DNA of 64,000 bases, taken from positions 186,001 to 250,000 of the forward strand of contig JBGAIM010000010.1 of NCBI GenBank assembly GCA_044225555.1. The letters are read 5' to 3'. The notes under the pieces were generated by a model that was not told the DNA's origin, did no database searches, and saw nothing but the letters and a program-made list of their open reading frames with translations. Shown in pieces: positions 17,660-25,909 of this stretch. Made by a program: the position numbers and the translations under genes. Each line of letters begins with the position of its first letter. Position 1 is the first letter of the stretch. This DNA is from JADLHS01 sp044225555. GTDB lineage: Bacteria > Verrucomicrobiota > Verrucomicrobiia > Limisphaerales > JADLHS01.

Positions 17660-18613
17660 TTACTGCGTTTCGCCCCGCGTCACGCGCAGGAAAACCTCCT
17701 CCAAGCCGATCTCGTCCTCGCGCAGTTCAATGAGTTTCGCCCCGCCCCGAACCAGCGCGTCCGCCACAATGCTGTGATCGGTATCGTGACTCGCCAGGGT
17801 CACTTTCAATTTATGATCCAACGGGGACACTTCGGTCACCTCCGGTCGCGCCTTGAGCAAGGCCACGGCTTGCTCGGTGTCACTGCCGACCCGCACCCAG
17901 ACCACCCGGCCCGACGACATCTGATCCCGCACGCCCTGCACCGGCCCGGCATAGATCAATTTGCCACGCTCGATGATGGCCACGCGATTGCAGATGGTTT
18001 CCAGTTCACTCAGGATGTGCGAGCTGATGATGATGGTCTTGCCCATGCGGCGCAGTTCACGCAGCACCTCCATCATTTCGATACGCGCGCGCGGATCGAG
18101 CCCGCTCGCGGGTTCATCGAGGAGGAGGAGTTGTGGATCATGGATCAACACCCGGGCGAGCCCGAGCCGCTGTTGCATGCCCCGGCTCAACGCGCCAATG
18201 AGGGAACCTTTCTTCTCGCTCAGGCCAACCAGTTCCAACACGTCGTTCACCGTTTTCTCGCGTTGGGCCGATGGGATGCGATAACACGCGCCGAAGAAAT
18301 CCAGGTACTCGGTGACCTCCATGTCCTTGTACACGCCGAAGAAATCCGGCATGTAGCCGATGACATGTCGCACCGCGTCGGCGTCGGCGACAACATCGTG
18401 CCCCAGGACAACCGCTCGGCCCGCGCTTGGGGCGAGGAACGTGGCGAGGATGCGCAGCGTCGTGGTTTTGCCGGCACCATTGGAGCCGATGAAGCCGAAC
18501 AAATCGCCCTGGTTGACCGTGAGGTCGAGATTGGAGAGCGCGGTCATCGTGCCGTAGGTGCGCGTCAGCCCGAGGGTTTGCACCGCGGCGATGGGAGGAA
18601 CTTCGTTGGGCAT
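17660..18613 (-). CDS. ABC transporter ATP-binding protein
   Basis: A 317-residue cytoplasmic ATPase of the ABC-2/NatA/GldA-like class. Walker A GSNGAGKT is at residues 43-50, the signature LSRGMQQRLGLARVL and Walker B LLLLDEPASGLD with its D-loop are in order, and the H-loop is IISSHILSELE. A C-terminal extension (~220-317) is typical of this class. It starts 8 bases after the stop of the large upstream gene and powers the two permeases downstream. Direction of transport is more likely export, based on class. Confidence 0.95.
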   Translation of the reverse strand: MPNEVPPIAAVQTLGLTRTYGTMTALSNLDLTVNQGDLFGFIGSNGAGKTTTLRILATFLAPSAGRAVVLGHDVVADADAVRHVIGYMPDFFGVYKDMEVTEYLDFFGACYRIPSAQREKTVNDVLELVGLSEKKGSLIGALSRGMQQRLGLARVLIHDPQLLLLDEPASGLDPRARIEMMEVLRELRRMGKTIIISSHILSELETICNRVAIIERGKLIYAGPVQGVRDQMSSGRVVWVRVGSDTEQAVALLKARPEVTEVSPLDHKLKVTLASHDTDHSIVADALVRGGAKLIELREDEIGLEEVFLRVTRGETQ

Positions 18614-18620
18614 AAGTTCT

Positions 18621-20801
18621 TCAGTTTTGGGTAATGGTAACAGGAATCCGCCACAGTGTGTTCGCGGCCGAGCGCTTGCTCTTGAATTGATTCACCGGCG
18701 CCACCGGCGAGGTGCCGGGCGACCACGCCAGCAATACCGCGTGGCCCCGGGTCACCGTCGCGGAGAGGTCCAGGCCGGGCGGGGACACGAAATTCACTCC
18801 GCGTTGCGGCGCGGAAAGTTCCCCGGTGAAAGAGGCCACCATGCTGGCCGTGGGCAGATCGTCAATTCGTCCGCCGCCGTGCCGGCCGAAAGCGTATTGG
18901 CGCTCCTGCACCGCCCCTTCGTAACCGGCCCCGTGTTCCTGCACGAATTGCGGCAAGGGCACCCCATTCGTGTTTGCCAGTTGCAGGGTTTTGTTCTGCC
19001 CGGCCGCGATGCTTCCGACCGTGAAGACTTCTCCGTTTACCACGAGTCGCGCTTCCCCAACCGCGCTGCCCGATTGATTCAACACCGAAACGTTCCACCC
19101 GTCCGGCGCCGGGTTGAGTGAAATCACAAACGGCATCGCACCCGAATGCCACCAGTCATTCACGTAAAGCTGGCTGGTCCAGACCGGCACGAAGACCTCC
19201 GCCTTGAAGTTGTCGCCGGTCAGCAGGATGTCCGCCTTGCTCAAGCTCTGTCCCCCGCCCATCGCCTGAAATTCGCCGCGGAGCGTGGAGTACTTGAGTT
19301 CGCTCCGCAGGGCGTATTCCGCGTTCGCCGGCGAGTAGATGGAGGCGTAAGTGCGCCCGCGCAGTTCCGCGCGCTCGCCGTTGCGCAGCACGTCCACCAG
19401 ATGGATCTCGTTGTATTCCGAATCCCCGGCGCGCAACCGATAACCGATGAAATAGATCAGGCCCGAAAAAAACACCACGTAACACGGGAACGTGATCCAC
19501 GTCAGCATGGGCCGGTTGATGCGCTTGAGCCAGAACCGGTCGAACGGCCCGATCACCAGCAGGTAAACCAGCAGCAACAGCAGCAGCCAGCCCACCGGCA
19601 GTTTGTGCACCTGCCGGCTGTCAATCATCGCGCCGAAGATGCCATCTACACTGTGGCCGTAGCCGGAATTGAAATCGGTATTCGCGTAAAGTGCCCCGGG
19701 CACATCCACGAGTTTCGTCCAAAAGGTGGCGAGATTTCTCCAGGACTTGAACGGCTCCCGCTCGGGGCTGAACAGCAGCACTGTCACCCGGCCCAGCCCA
19801 CGGTTGGCCGCGACGATGAGCGGCGTCTCTCCCGCCACGACCACGGGCCGGCCATCGCGAATGTTCCCGGTCACCACCCGGATTTCCGCCAAACCAAAAA
19901 CCGGGTCAGCCGGCAGATCGCTGAAAGGAGTTTCGACCAACGTCGTCGGGGGCAGCACGGTGATCTTCCCGCCGGGCCGCGGCCGGGGATTGTAGCCGGG
20001 AGGATAATTGGTCACGGTCACTCCGGTGCGCAACCAGTTCTCCAGTTCCGGATGCTGCAAAACCGGCACGATTTCTTTCGGCTCGCAGGGCAACACGTTC
20101 CGCAACCAGGGGGCAGCCGTAATGTCGGACACTTGCTCGATCGCCACAATCAAATGCCCGCCGGCATTCATCCAGGACAGAATCGCGTTGACCTGACTCG
20201 CGCGCAGACTCGTGGCAACCTCGGAGTTTAGATACAAACAATTAAGGCCCTCGAGAACGAGCGGATTGTCGGGAAAGATGGAGGGTTGAAATCGTACCGC
20301 CGCCGGCTGCATGTCCGGTTGATTGCGTTTGATCGGCAGCAAAGTCGCGCCGCCCGAAGCCGTGCGCGGCAACGAGCCAACGAGGGTCACCTCCCAGCCG
20401 ATCTGCCGTTGCGGCCGCACCGCGACCTGCTCCTGGCGCACCCGGCCACGCTCATCCAACAGCCGCACGTCCCAAAGCGTCTGGTACCGGCTCGTTGCGA
20501 AGGCGGGGATCACCACGCGCTTGAGCGTGCCCGTCGGCAACTCCACTACCAGGCGCTCCGATTGCCCCTTGCTGGAGCCCGCGGGTGAAACCTCGATCAC
20601 GCCCGTGAACGGTGCGTCGCTATTTCGGATTTCACAAACGATGGGAAACCAGCTCGCCTCGCGCACCGTGCCGTCGTAGCCGAGAAACACATCGAACTGC
20701 AACTCGGCCTGGCAGGTCAGCACCCCGGCCACCAGCAAAGTCGCGCCGGACAGAAACAGAAACCTGCCCCGCTCCACGATGTTTCTGAGAGTGATTTGCA
20801 T
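18621..20801 (-). CDS. large exported, membrane-anchored accessory protein of the ABC operon
   Basis: A 726-residue protein from the ATG at 20801 (MQITLRNIVERGRFLFLSGATLLVAGVLTCQA). That start places a signal peptide at the N-terminus; the frame extends upstream to 20867 with less convincing starts. Residues ~30-400 are an exported beta-rich and Rossmann-like region: the phrase SQVNAILSWMNAGGHLIVAIEQ resembles the GATase1-like/DUF4350 fold found in ABC-associated proteins. Two transmembrane helices follow near 420-470 (LLLLLLVYLLVIGPFDRFWL and ITFPCYVVFFSGLIYFIG), then a C-terminal extracytoplasmic domain. It is first in an operon with the ATPase and both permeases, which recalls GldG-like auxiliary subunits. 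Function is inferred from context only. Confidence 0.75.
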   Translation of the reverse strand: MQITLRNIVERGRFLFLSGATLLVAGVLTCQAELQFDVFLGYDGTVREASWFPIVCEIRNSDAPFTGVIEVSPAGSSKGQSERLVVELPTGTLKRVVIPAFATSRYQTLWDVRLLDERGRVRQEQVAVRPQRQIGWEVTLVGSLPRTASGGATLLPIKRNQPDMQPAAVRFQPSIFPDNPLVLEGLNCLYLNSEVATSLRASQVNAILSWMNAGGHLIVAIEQVSDITAAPWLRNVLPCEPKEIVPVLQHPELENWLRTGVTVTNYPPGYNPRPRPGGKITVLPPTTLVETPFSDLPADPVFGLAEIRVVTGNIRDGRPVVVAGETPLIVAANRGLGRVTVLLFSPEREPFKSWRNLATFWTKLVDVPGALYANTDFNSGYGHSVDGIFGAMIDSRQVHKLPVGWLLLLLLVYLLVIGPFDRFWLKRINRPMLTWITFPCYVVFFSGLIYFIGYRLRAGDSEYNEIHLVDVLRNGERAELRGRTYASIYSPANAEYALRSELKYSTLRGEFQAMGGGQSLSKADILLTGDNFKAEVFVPVWTSQLYVNDWWHSGAMPFVISLNPAPDGWNVSVLNQSGSAVGEARLVVNGEVFTVGSIAAGQNKTLQLANTNGVPLPQFVQEHGAGYEGAVQERQYAFGRHGGGRIDDLPTASMVASFTGELSAPQRGVNFVSPPGLDLSATVTRGHAVLLAWSPGTSPVAPVNQFKSKRSAANTLWRIPVTITQN

Positions 20802-21002
20802 TGGCGACCTGGCAATCCGGTGCGGTTGAACGCGCGACATTAACCCAGACCCGAAGCGGTTCCGCAACGTTCAAATTGAGTTCGCCAGTCCACACCCATG
20901 CCGTTCCTTCGACAAGGCCCGCCGCCACTTCGCACGGTGAAAATTGTCGCTGACTTCCGCGGCATGACGAACGCGGTTCGTCATCGTCACGCTTTGCGAA
21001 GG

Positions 21003-21029
21003 TGGGGACAATCCGCGTCCCCATTTTTT
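21003..21029 (+). terminator. intrinsic-terminator-like hairpin upstream of the lysine cluster
   Basis: TGGGGAC (21003-21009) pairs perfectly with GTCCCCA (21017-21023) over a 7-nt loop and is followed directly by six T. No plus-strand gene precedes it; it lies between two divergent genes, 26 bases before a promoter-like sequence. It may insulate the lysine cluster from antisense or upstream transcription. Confidence 0.55.
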
Positions 21030-21054
21030 AAGACAGGATGAAACGCCCATTCAC

Positions 21055-21082
21055 TTGACGATGAAGTGCCGGGATTTAGAGT
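21055..21082 (+). promoter_or_regulatory. sigma-70-like promoter for the lysine cluster
   Basis: TTGACG at 21055-21060 and TAGAGT at 21077-21082 with 16-base spacing, ending 22 bases before the chosen ATG of the aminotransferase. The -35 box matches five of six consensus bases; the -10 box matches four of six. The leader would be very short. Confidence 0.4.
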
Positions 21083-21104
21083 CCGTTCAAGGACGCACGC
21101 AACT

Positions 21105-22481
21105 ATGCCAACCTCAGCCATGGAACTCACAGAACCTCGCCTCAAAGCCGTCCGGCCAATCCGGTCCGTGGCCCCGGACGAGGTCATTGCCACCTTGAAA
21201 CAGCACATCCTCGTGGATGGTTTCAATTTGATCTATGACTGCGACCGCAGCCGCGGCTCGCGGTTTGTGGACGCTGCCACGGGCAAGACCTGGCTGGACC
21301 TCTACAGTTTCTACGCGTCCCAACCCATCGGCTTCAACCATCCGCATTTTGACCGCCCCGAAGTGCAGGCCGATTTGTTGCTCGCCGCGAAGATCAAAGT
21401 CGCCAACGCGGACGTTTACTCCACCCAATTCGCGACTTTCGTGCAAACCTTTGCTCGCGTGATGGGGCTCAAGCCACTGGAACGCTACTTCTTCATCGAA
21501 GGCGGTGCGCTCGCCGTTGAAAATGCCTTGAAGGCGGCGATGGATTGGAAGGTACGGAATAATCTTGCTGCCGGTCGCGGCGAACGCGGCACCGAGATCA
21601 TCCATTTCAAACACGCCTTCCACGGCCGCTCCGGCTACACGATGAGTTTGACCAACACCGACCCGAGGAAGATTGCCTACTTCGCGAAGTTCCCCTGGCC
21701 GCGCATCAGCACGCCGATGATTGATTTTGCCCTGCCGGACAATGAGCGCCTCGCAGACGTGATTGTGAAGGAGCGGCAGACGGAGAAAGAAATCCGTGAC
21801 GTGCTAGCCCAGAAAGCCGTGGACATCGCCGCCATCATCATTGAACCGATCCAGGGCGAAGGCGGCGACAATCATTTCCGCGCCGAGTTCCTGCAACTGC
21901 TCCGCCGCATCTGCGATGAGAACGAGGTATTGTTGATCTTCGATGAAGTCCAGGCCGGCATGGGCCTCACCGGGCGTAACTGGTGCTGCGAACATTTCGA
22001 TGTGCGCCCCGACCTGCTGGTGTTCGGCAAGAAGGCCCAAGTTTGTGGCGTAATGGCCGGCCCGCGGCTGGATGAAGTGAAGGATAATTGCTTCCGTTTG
22101 CCGAGTCGCATCAGTTCCACCTTTGGCGGCAACTTCACTGATTACGTTCGCTCGACGCATTATCTGCGCATCATCGAACAAGAGAAACTCGTCGCCCATG
22201 CGGCGGCCCAAGGCGAAACGTTTCGGGCCGGCCTGCATGACCTCGCCCGGCGCCACGCCTTTGTTACCGCCCCTCGCGGACGCGGGCTCATGCTGGCGTT
22301 CGATTTGCCGGGCACGACAAAACGCGACGCCTTCTGGAAGGGTTGCTACGAACTGGGCCTGCTCGTGGTTCGTTCTGGCGAACGTTCCATCCGTCTGCGG
22401 CCCGTTCTCGATGTGCCGGATGAGGTGGTTGAGGAGTCACTGGAAATCATGGACAAGCAGTGCCGGAAGTTGAATGCTTAA
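21105..22481 (+). CDS. lat: L-lysine 6-aminotransferase
   Basis: A 458-residue PLP enzyme of the class III aminotransferase fold. It transfers the epsilon-amino group of L-lysine to 2-oxoglutarate, giving 2-aminoadipate 6-semialdehyde (cyclising to piperideine-6-carboxylate). Features of the lysine-specific branch are FIEGGALAVENALKAAMDWK, FKHAFHGRSGYTMSLTNT, IEPIQGEGGDNHFR, IFDEVQAGMGLTG and the PLP-lysine region FGKKAQVCG, with Lys309/310. M. tuberculosis Lat has nearly the same FGKK-QVCG motif. Two in-frame ATGs (21105 and 21120) are possible; the frame also opens upstream at a GTG (21066) that precedes the likely promoter -10. The next gene is the dehydrogenase for its product, 20 bases downstream. 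Confidence 0.92.
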   Translation: MPTSAMELTEPRLKAVRPIRSVAPDEVIATLKQHILVDGFNLIYDCDRSRGSRFVDAATGKTWLDLYSFYASQPIGFNHPHFDRPEVQADLLLAAKIKVANADVYSTQFATFVQTFARVMGLKPLERYFFIEGGALAVENALKAAMDWKVRNNLAAGRGERGTEIIHFKHAFHGRSGYTMSLTNTDPRKIAYFAKFPWPRISTPMIDFALPDNERLADVIVKERQTEKEIRDVLAQKAVDIAAIIIEPIQGEGGDNHFRAEFLQLLRRICDENEVLLIFDEVQAGMGLTGRNWCCEHFDVRPDLLVFGKKAQVCGVMAGPRLDEVKDNCFRLPSRISSTFGGNFTDYVRSTHYLRIIEQEKLVAHAAAQGETFRAGLHDLARRHAFVTAPRGRGLMLAFDLPGTTKRDAFWKGCYELGLLVVRSGERSIRLRPVLDVPDEVVEESLEIMDKQCRKLNA

Positions 22482-22501
22482 CTCCACGCACACTTGATCC
22501 T

Positions 22502-24067
22502 ATGGCCAAGACATCGTCCCAAGCACCCGCCCTCTCCGTCTCCGTTGCCAGGACTCTGAAAGCCCTTGGCCTCAAATCGTCGAATCCTGGCGTATTCGCT
22601 GGCGAATGGTTCGGGTCAGGAAAAACTCTTCCAAGCCATTCGCCCAACGACGGCAGTTTGCTCGCCGAAGTTCGGACAGCGACCCCGCAAGAATATGAGC
22701 GGGCCATGCAAGGTGCAGTCGCGGCGTTCGAGCAATGGAAAACCATTCCGGCTCCGAAGCGCGGCGAAGTCATTCGTCAACTCGGCAATGCGTTACGCGA
22801 TGCCAAGGAAGACCTCGGCAGGTTGGTCACGCTTGAAGCCGGCAAGATCATCACCGAAGGCCAGGGCGAAGTGCAGGAGATGATTGACATCTGCGACTTC
22901 GCGACCGGTCTTTCTCGCCAACTTTACGGGCTCACCATCGCCAGCGAGCGCCCGAACCATCGCATGATGGAGCAATGGCATCCGCTCGGCGTGGTCGGTG
23001 TCATCACCGCGTTCAACTTCCCCGTAGCCGTGTGGGCGTGGAATGTCGCGCTCGCAGCGGTGTGCGGCGATTCGTCGGTCTGGAAGCCCTCAAGTCTCAC
23101 TCCGCTCACCGCCATTGCTACCATCAAGATCGCCGAGCGCGTCTGCCGGGCAAACAATGTTGATCCCGCCATCTTCACGCTCATTATCGGTGATGGCGCG
23201 ACTGTCGGACAGCGGTTGCTCGACGACAAGCGTGTGCCGCTCATCTCGGCCACGGGCTCGAGCAAGATGGGCGTGCGGGTGGCAGAAAGTGTCGGTCGTC
23301 GCTTTGGCAAGACCATTCTCGAACTCGGCGGCAACAACGCCCTCATCGTCGCCCCCAGCGCCGACATGGACCTGGCGGTTCGGGCAATTCTCTTTGGAGC
23401 CGTCGGCACCGCTGGACAACGTTGCACCACCACGCGGCGCATCATTGTTCACGAATCCATTCGTGACGCTCTCGTGAAACGGCTAGTAAAAGCGTACGAA
23501 CAGATTCCCATCGGCAATCCGGCTCAACCGGGAACCCTCTGCGGCCCACTGATCAACCAACAAGCTGTCGCGGAAATGCAATCGGCGCTGGAAAAAGTCC
23601 GCGCGGAAGGCGGAAGGATTTTGTTCGGAGGCGAGAATTTGGTCGGCCCCAGATTTCCAGGTGGATGTTATGCGCGCCCGTGCCTTGTTGCCGCGCGGCA
23701 CGACATGAAAATTGTCCACGAGGAAACCTTCGCGCCAATTCTCTACGTCATCAGCTACGAGAAGTTCGCGGACGCCATCGCCTATCAAAATGAAGTCCCG
23801 CAAGGATTGAGTTCCGCGATTTTCACCAACGACGTGCGGGAAGCCGAGTTGTTCCTTTCGGCGCGAGGCAGCGATTGCGGCATCGCGAATGTGAACATTG
23901 GCACGAGCGGGGCGGAAATCGGCGGCGCGTTCGGCGGCGAGAAGGAAACCGGCGGGGGCCGCGAGAGTGGCAGCGATTCGTGGAAGGCTTACATGCGACG
24001 CCAGACGGCGACGATCAATTACGGACAGGACCTGCCGCTCGCACAGGGCATCAAGTTTGGCCACTAA
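22502..24067 (+). CDS. 2-aminoadipate 6-semialdehyde dehydrogenase (ALDH7 type)
   Basis: A 521-residue NAD(P)-dependent aldehyde dehydrogenase oxidising aminoadipate semialdehyde to L-2-aminoadipate. Catalytic Cys308 lies in GTAGQRCTTTRR and general base Glu274 in LELGGNNA; the cofactor segment is VITAFNFPVAVWAWN. The C-terminal block GGAFGGEKETGGGRESGSD…WKAYMRR is the hallmark of ALDH7 (antiquitin), the lysine-pathway group. The start at 22502 (MAKTSSQ) removes an unlikely upstream extension that overlaps the aminotransferase. It lies between the enzyme that makes its substrate and the oxoadipate enzyme, consistent with one transcript. Confidence 0.95.
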   Translation: MAKTSSQAPALSVSVARTLKALGLKSSNPGVFAGEWFGSGKTLPSHSPNDGSLLAEVRTATPQEYERAMQGAVAAFEQWKTIPAPKRGEVIRQLGNALRDAKEDLGRLVTLEAGKIITEGQGEVQEMIDICDFATGLSRQLYGLTIASERPNHRMMEQWHPLGVVGVITAFNFPVAVWAWNVALAAVCGDSSVWKPSSLTPLTAIATIKIAERVCRANNVDPAIFTLIIGDGATVGQRLLDDKRVPLISATGSSKMGVRVAESVGRRFGKTILELGGNNALIVAPSADMDLAVRAILFGAVGTAGQRCTTTRRIIVHESIRDALVKRLVKAYEQIPIGNPAQPGTLCGPLINQQAVAEMQSALEKVRAEGGRILFGGENLVGPRFPGGCYARPCLVAARHDMKIVHEETFAPILYVISYEKFADAIAYQNEVPQGLSSAIFTNDVREAELFLSARGSDCGIANVNIGTSGAEIGGAFGGEKETGGGRESGSDSWKAYMRRQTATINYGQDLPLAQGIKFGH

Positions 24068-24091
24068 CCCTGCCTCCTCGCTTCAATCTGA

Positions 24092-25795
24092 ATGAGCGCC
24101 ACCTTCGCTGACAAGATTGAGATGCAGAATCTGCTGTTCGCCGAACTCTCCAAAATGTTCGGTCAGGAGGTGCCACTGTATGACAGGTCATTGCTGGTCA
24201 ACAAAGCGTGCAATCAAACCGTCGCCGCGTTGCTGGCCCGCAAATACACTGGCTTCCAGCTCTCCGAACCGCAACTCGCCAAGACCAGTGGCGAACGCCA
24301 TGGCGCCATCCGCATCGGCAAGCCCGAGGAATATCGCTGGGTCGCGGCCTTCTTTGCCGCCTTTGGACTTCAGCCGCACAATTTCTATGACATGACCAGC
24401 TTGGGCAGCAAGAGCCAGCCGGTCATTGCCACGGCGTTCCGTTCGCCGCTCAATCCCGAGCATCGCGTCTTCACTTCGCTGCTCATGACGGACTATTTTG
24501 ATTCGCAAACACGGCAACGCATTCAATCCCTGCTGACACCGCGCGAAGTCTTCTCAACGCGCGCCAAGGAGCTCACGTTAAAAAACGAGCGTGAAGGCGG
24601 GTTGAATTGGGCCGACGCCCGCGCTCTGATTCACGAAGGAGCCACACGCATCTTCAAGTGGACCGGCAAGGCGCGTGATTACCGGTTGTATCAGGAGTTG
24701 TCGAAGTCAGGCTTCAAGATTGCGGCCGACATCGCCTGCTTTGAATCGCATCACCTGAATCATCTCACTCCGAACACATTTTGCATGGACCTCTACACCA
24801 CGGCCATGAAGTACTGCCTGGGAGAACTGTCCTTGGATGTCTTCGTGGCACGCGCGCGCCGCATACTGGAATTTCTGTTTGGCGTTGCCGACCGGGATTA
24901 TCTGCGGCTGCACTTCAAACACCTCGACCGCGGAGAGATTGATGGTTACTCGACGGGATCACTTTCCGAGGGCGATATCGCTGACCTTGTCAAATCCCTC
25001 GAGCGGCGTTTGCAACAACCCGACCTCACACTGACCAGGCTGAACCATTCGGGGTTCAAGGATTTCACGGAAGGTCCGTCCGCCGATACGCCCGTCCTGC
25101 TGCGCCAGGATTCCTACAAGGCGCTGACCGAGCCGGTGAAGTTTCACGAAGCCGACGGAACGACTGTGGATGCCTTGCACACAGCCCGCTTCGGAGAAAT
25201 TGAACAGCGCTTCTACGCCACTACACCCAAAGGCCGCGCTTTGTATGACCAGTGTCTCGCCGAAACGGAGAAACTGCGGGAGGCCGAACCGGACCTGATC
25301 AAGCGGGACTACGAAGGTTTCCAAAAAGTGCACGCGAACTGTTTCGCGCCGTTCCCGAAGACTCTGACGGCATTGCTAGAGCGAGGATTGGTTTACGGAC
25401 GTTATGCTGCCACTACGACCGGCGCGGATGCCGGGCGGAAGGAGTTGGTTCAAACCACCGACCCGAGTGAATTGGTCCGGTGCGGTTTCGCGCAAGTCGA
25501 AGGCCTGCGTTACGAGGATTTCCTCCCATTCAGCGCCGCGGGAATTTTTGCCTCCAACCTTGGGCAATACGGCACCAAGTCCACCGCCGCCAGCAAACCG
25601 GTTTACACACCGGGGACGCTGGAAGGAATCATGGACAAGAAGATCCTCGACCCAAACCTGATTTACGCCGGATTGCACGCGGAATCATTGCTCAAGACCT
25701 ACTCCGAACTTGGCCTGTTGAAGAACCTGGCGCCGGAAGTGCGAAATCAATTAGAACAGGCTGCTTCAGCGTGCCGTGAAATCATGGCTCGGTAG
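24092..25795 (+). CDS. hglS: 2-oxoadipate dioxygenase/decarboxylase, HglS/YdcJ family (DUF1338)
   Basis: A 567-residue Fe(II)-dependent enzyme of the DUF1338 family. P. putida HglS converts 2-oxoadipate with O2 to D-2-hydroxyglutarate and CO2, closing the aminoadipate route into central metabolism. Residues remembered as essential in P. putida are His70, Arg74, His226 and Glu294. Here the ATG numbering gives GERHGAIR with His70 and Arg74 at the same positions, and a His cluster FESHHLNHL at 220-224 near the second ligand. Length fits the longer, YdcJ-like members. It starts 24 bases after the dehydrogenase. The aminotransferase turning 2-aminoadipate into 2-oxoadipate is not in the cluster, so a promiscuous enzyme elsewhere is assumed. 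Confidence 0.9.
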   Translation: MSATFADKIEMQNLLFAELSKMFGQEVPLYDRSLLVNKACNQTVAALLARKYTGFQLSEPQLAKTSGERHGAIRIGKPEEYRWVAAFFAAFGLQPHNFYDMTSLGSKSQPVIATAFRSPLNPEHRVFTSLLMTDYFDSQTRQRIQSLLTPREVFSTRAKELTLKNEREGGLNWADARALIHEGATRIFKWTGKARDYRLYQELSKSGFKIAADIACFESHHLNHLTPNTFCMDLYTTAMKYCLGELSLDVFVARARRILEFLFGVADRDYLRLHFKHLDRGEIDGYSTGSLSEGDIADLVKSLERRLQQPDLTLTRLNHSGFKDFTEGPSADTPVLLRQDSYKALTEPVKFHEADGTTVDALHTARFGEIEQRFYATTPKGRALYDQCLAETEKLREAEPDLIKRDYEGFQKVHANCFAPFPKTLTALLERGLVYGRYAATTTGADAGRKELVQTTDPSELVRCGFAQVEGLRYEDFLPFSAAGIFASNLGQYGTKSTAASKPVYTPGTLEGIMDKKILDPNLIYAGLHAESLLKTYSELGLLKNLAPEVRNQLEQAASACREIMAR

Positions 25796-25909
25796 TCATG
25801 GGGGCGCGCCGCAAGCAAGAGTTATCTGCCCAGTTACCCCGGCGAATTGCACAAGACTGCCGATGGTTACGAGATTGTCACGCCGCGCGGATCATGTAAT
25901 GATCAAGCC

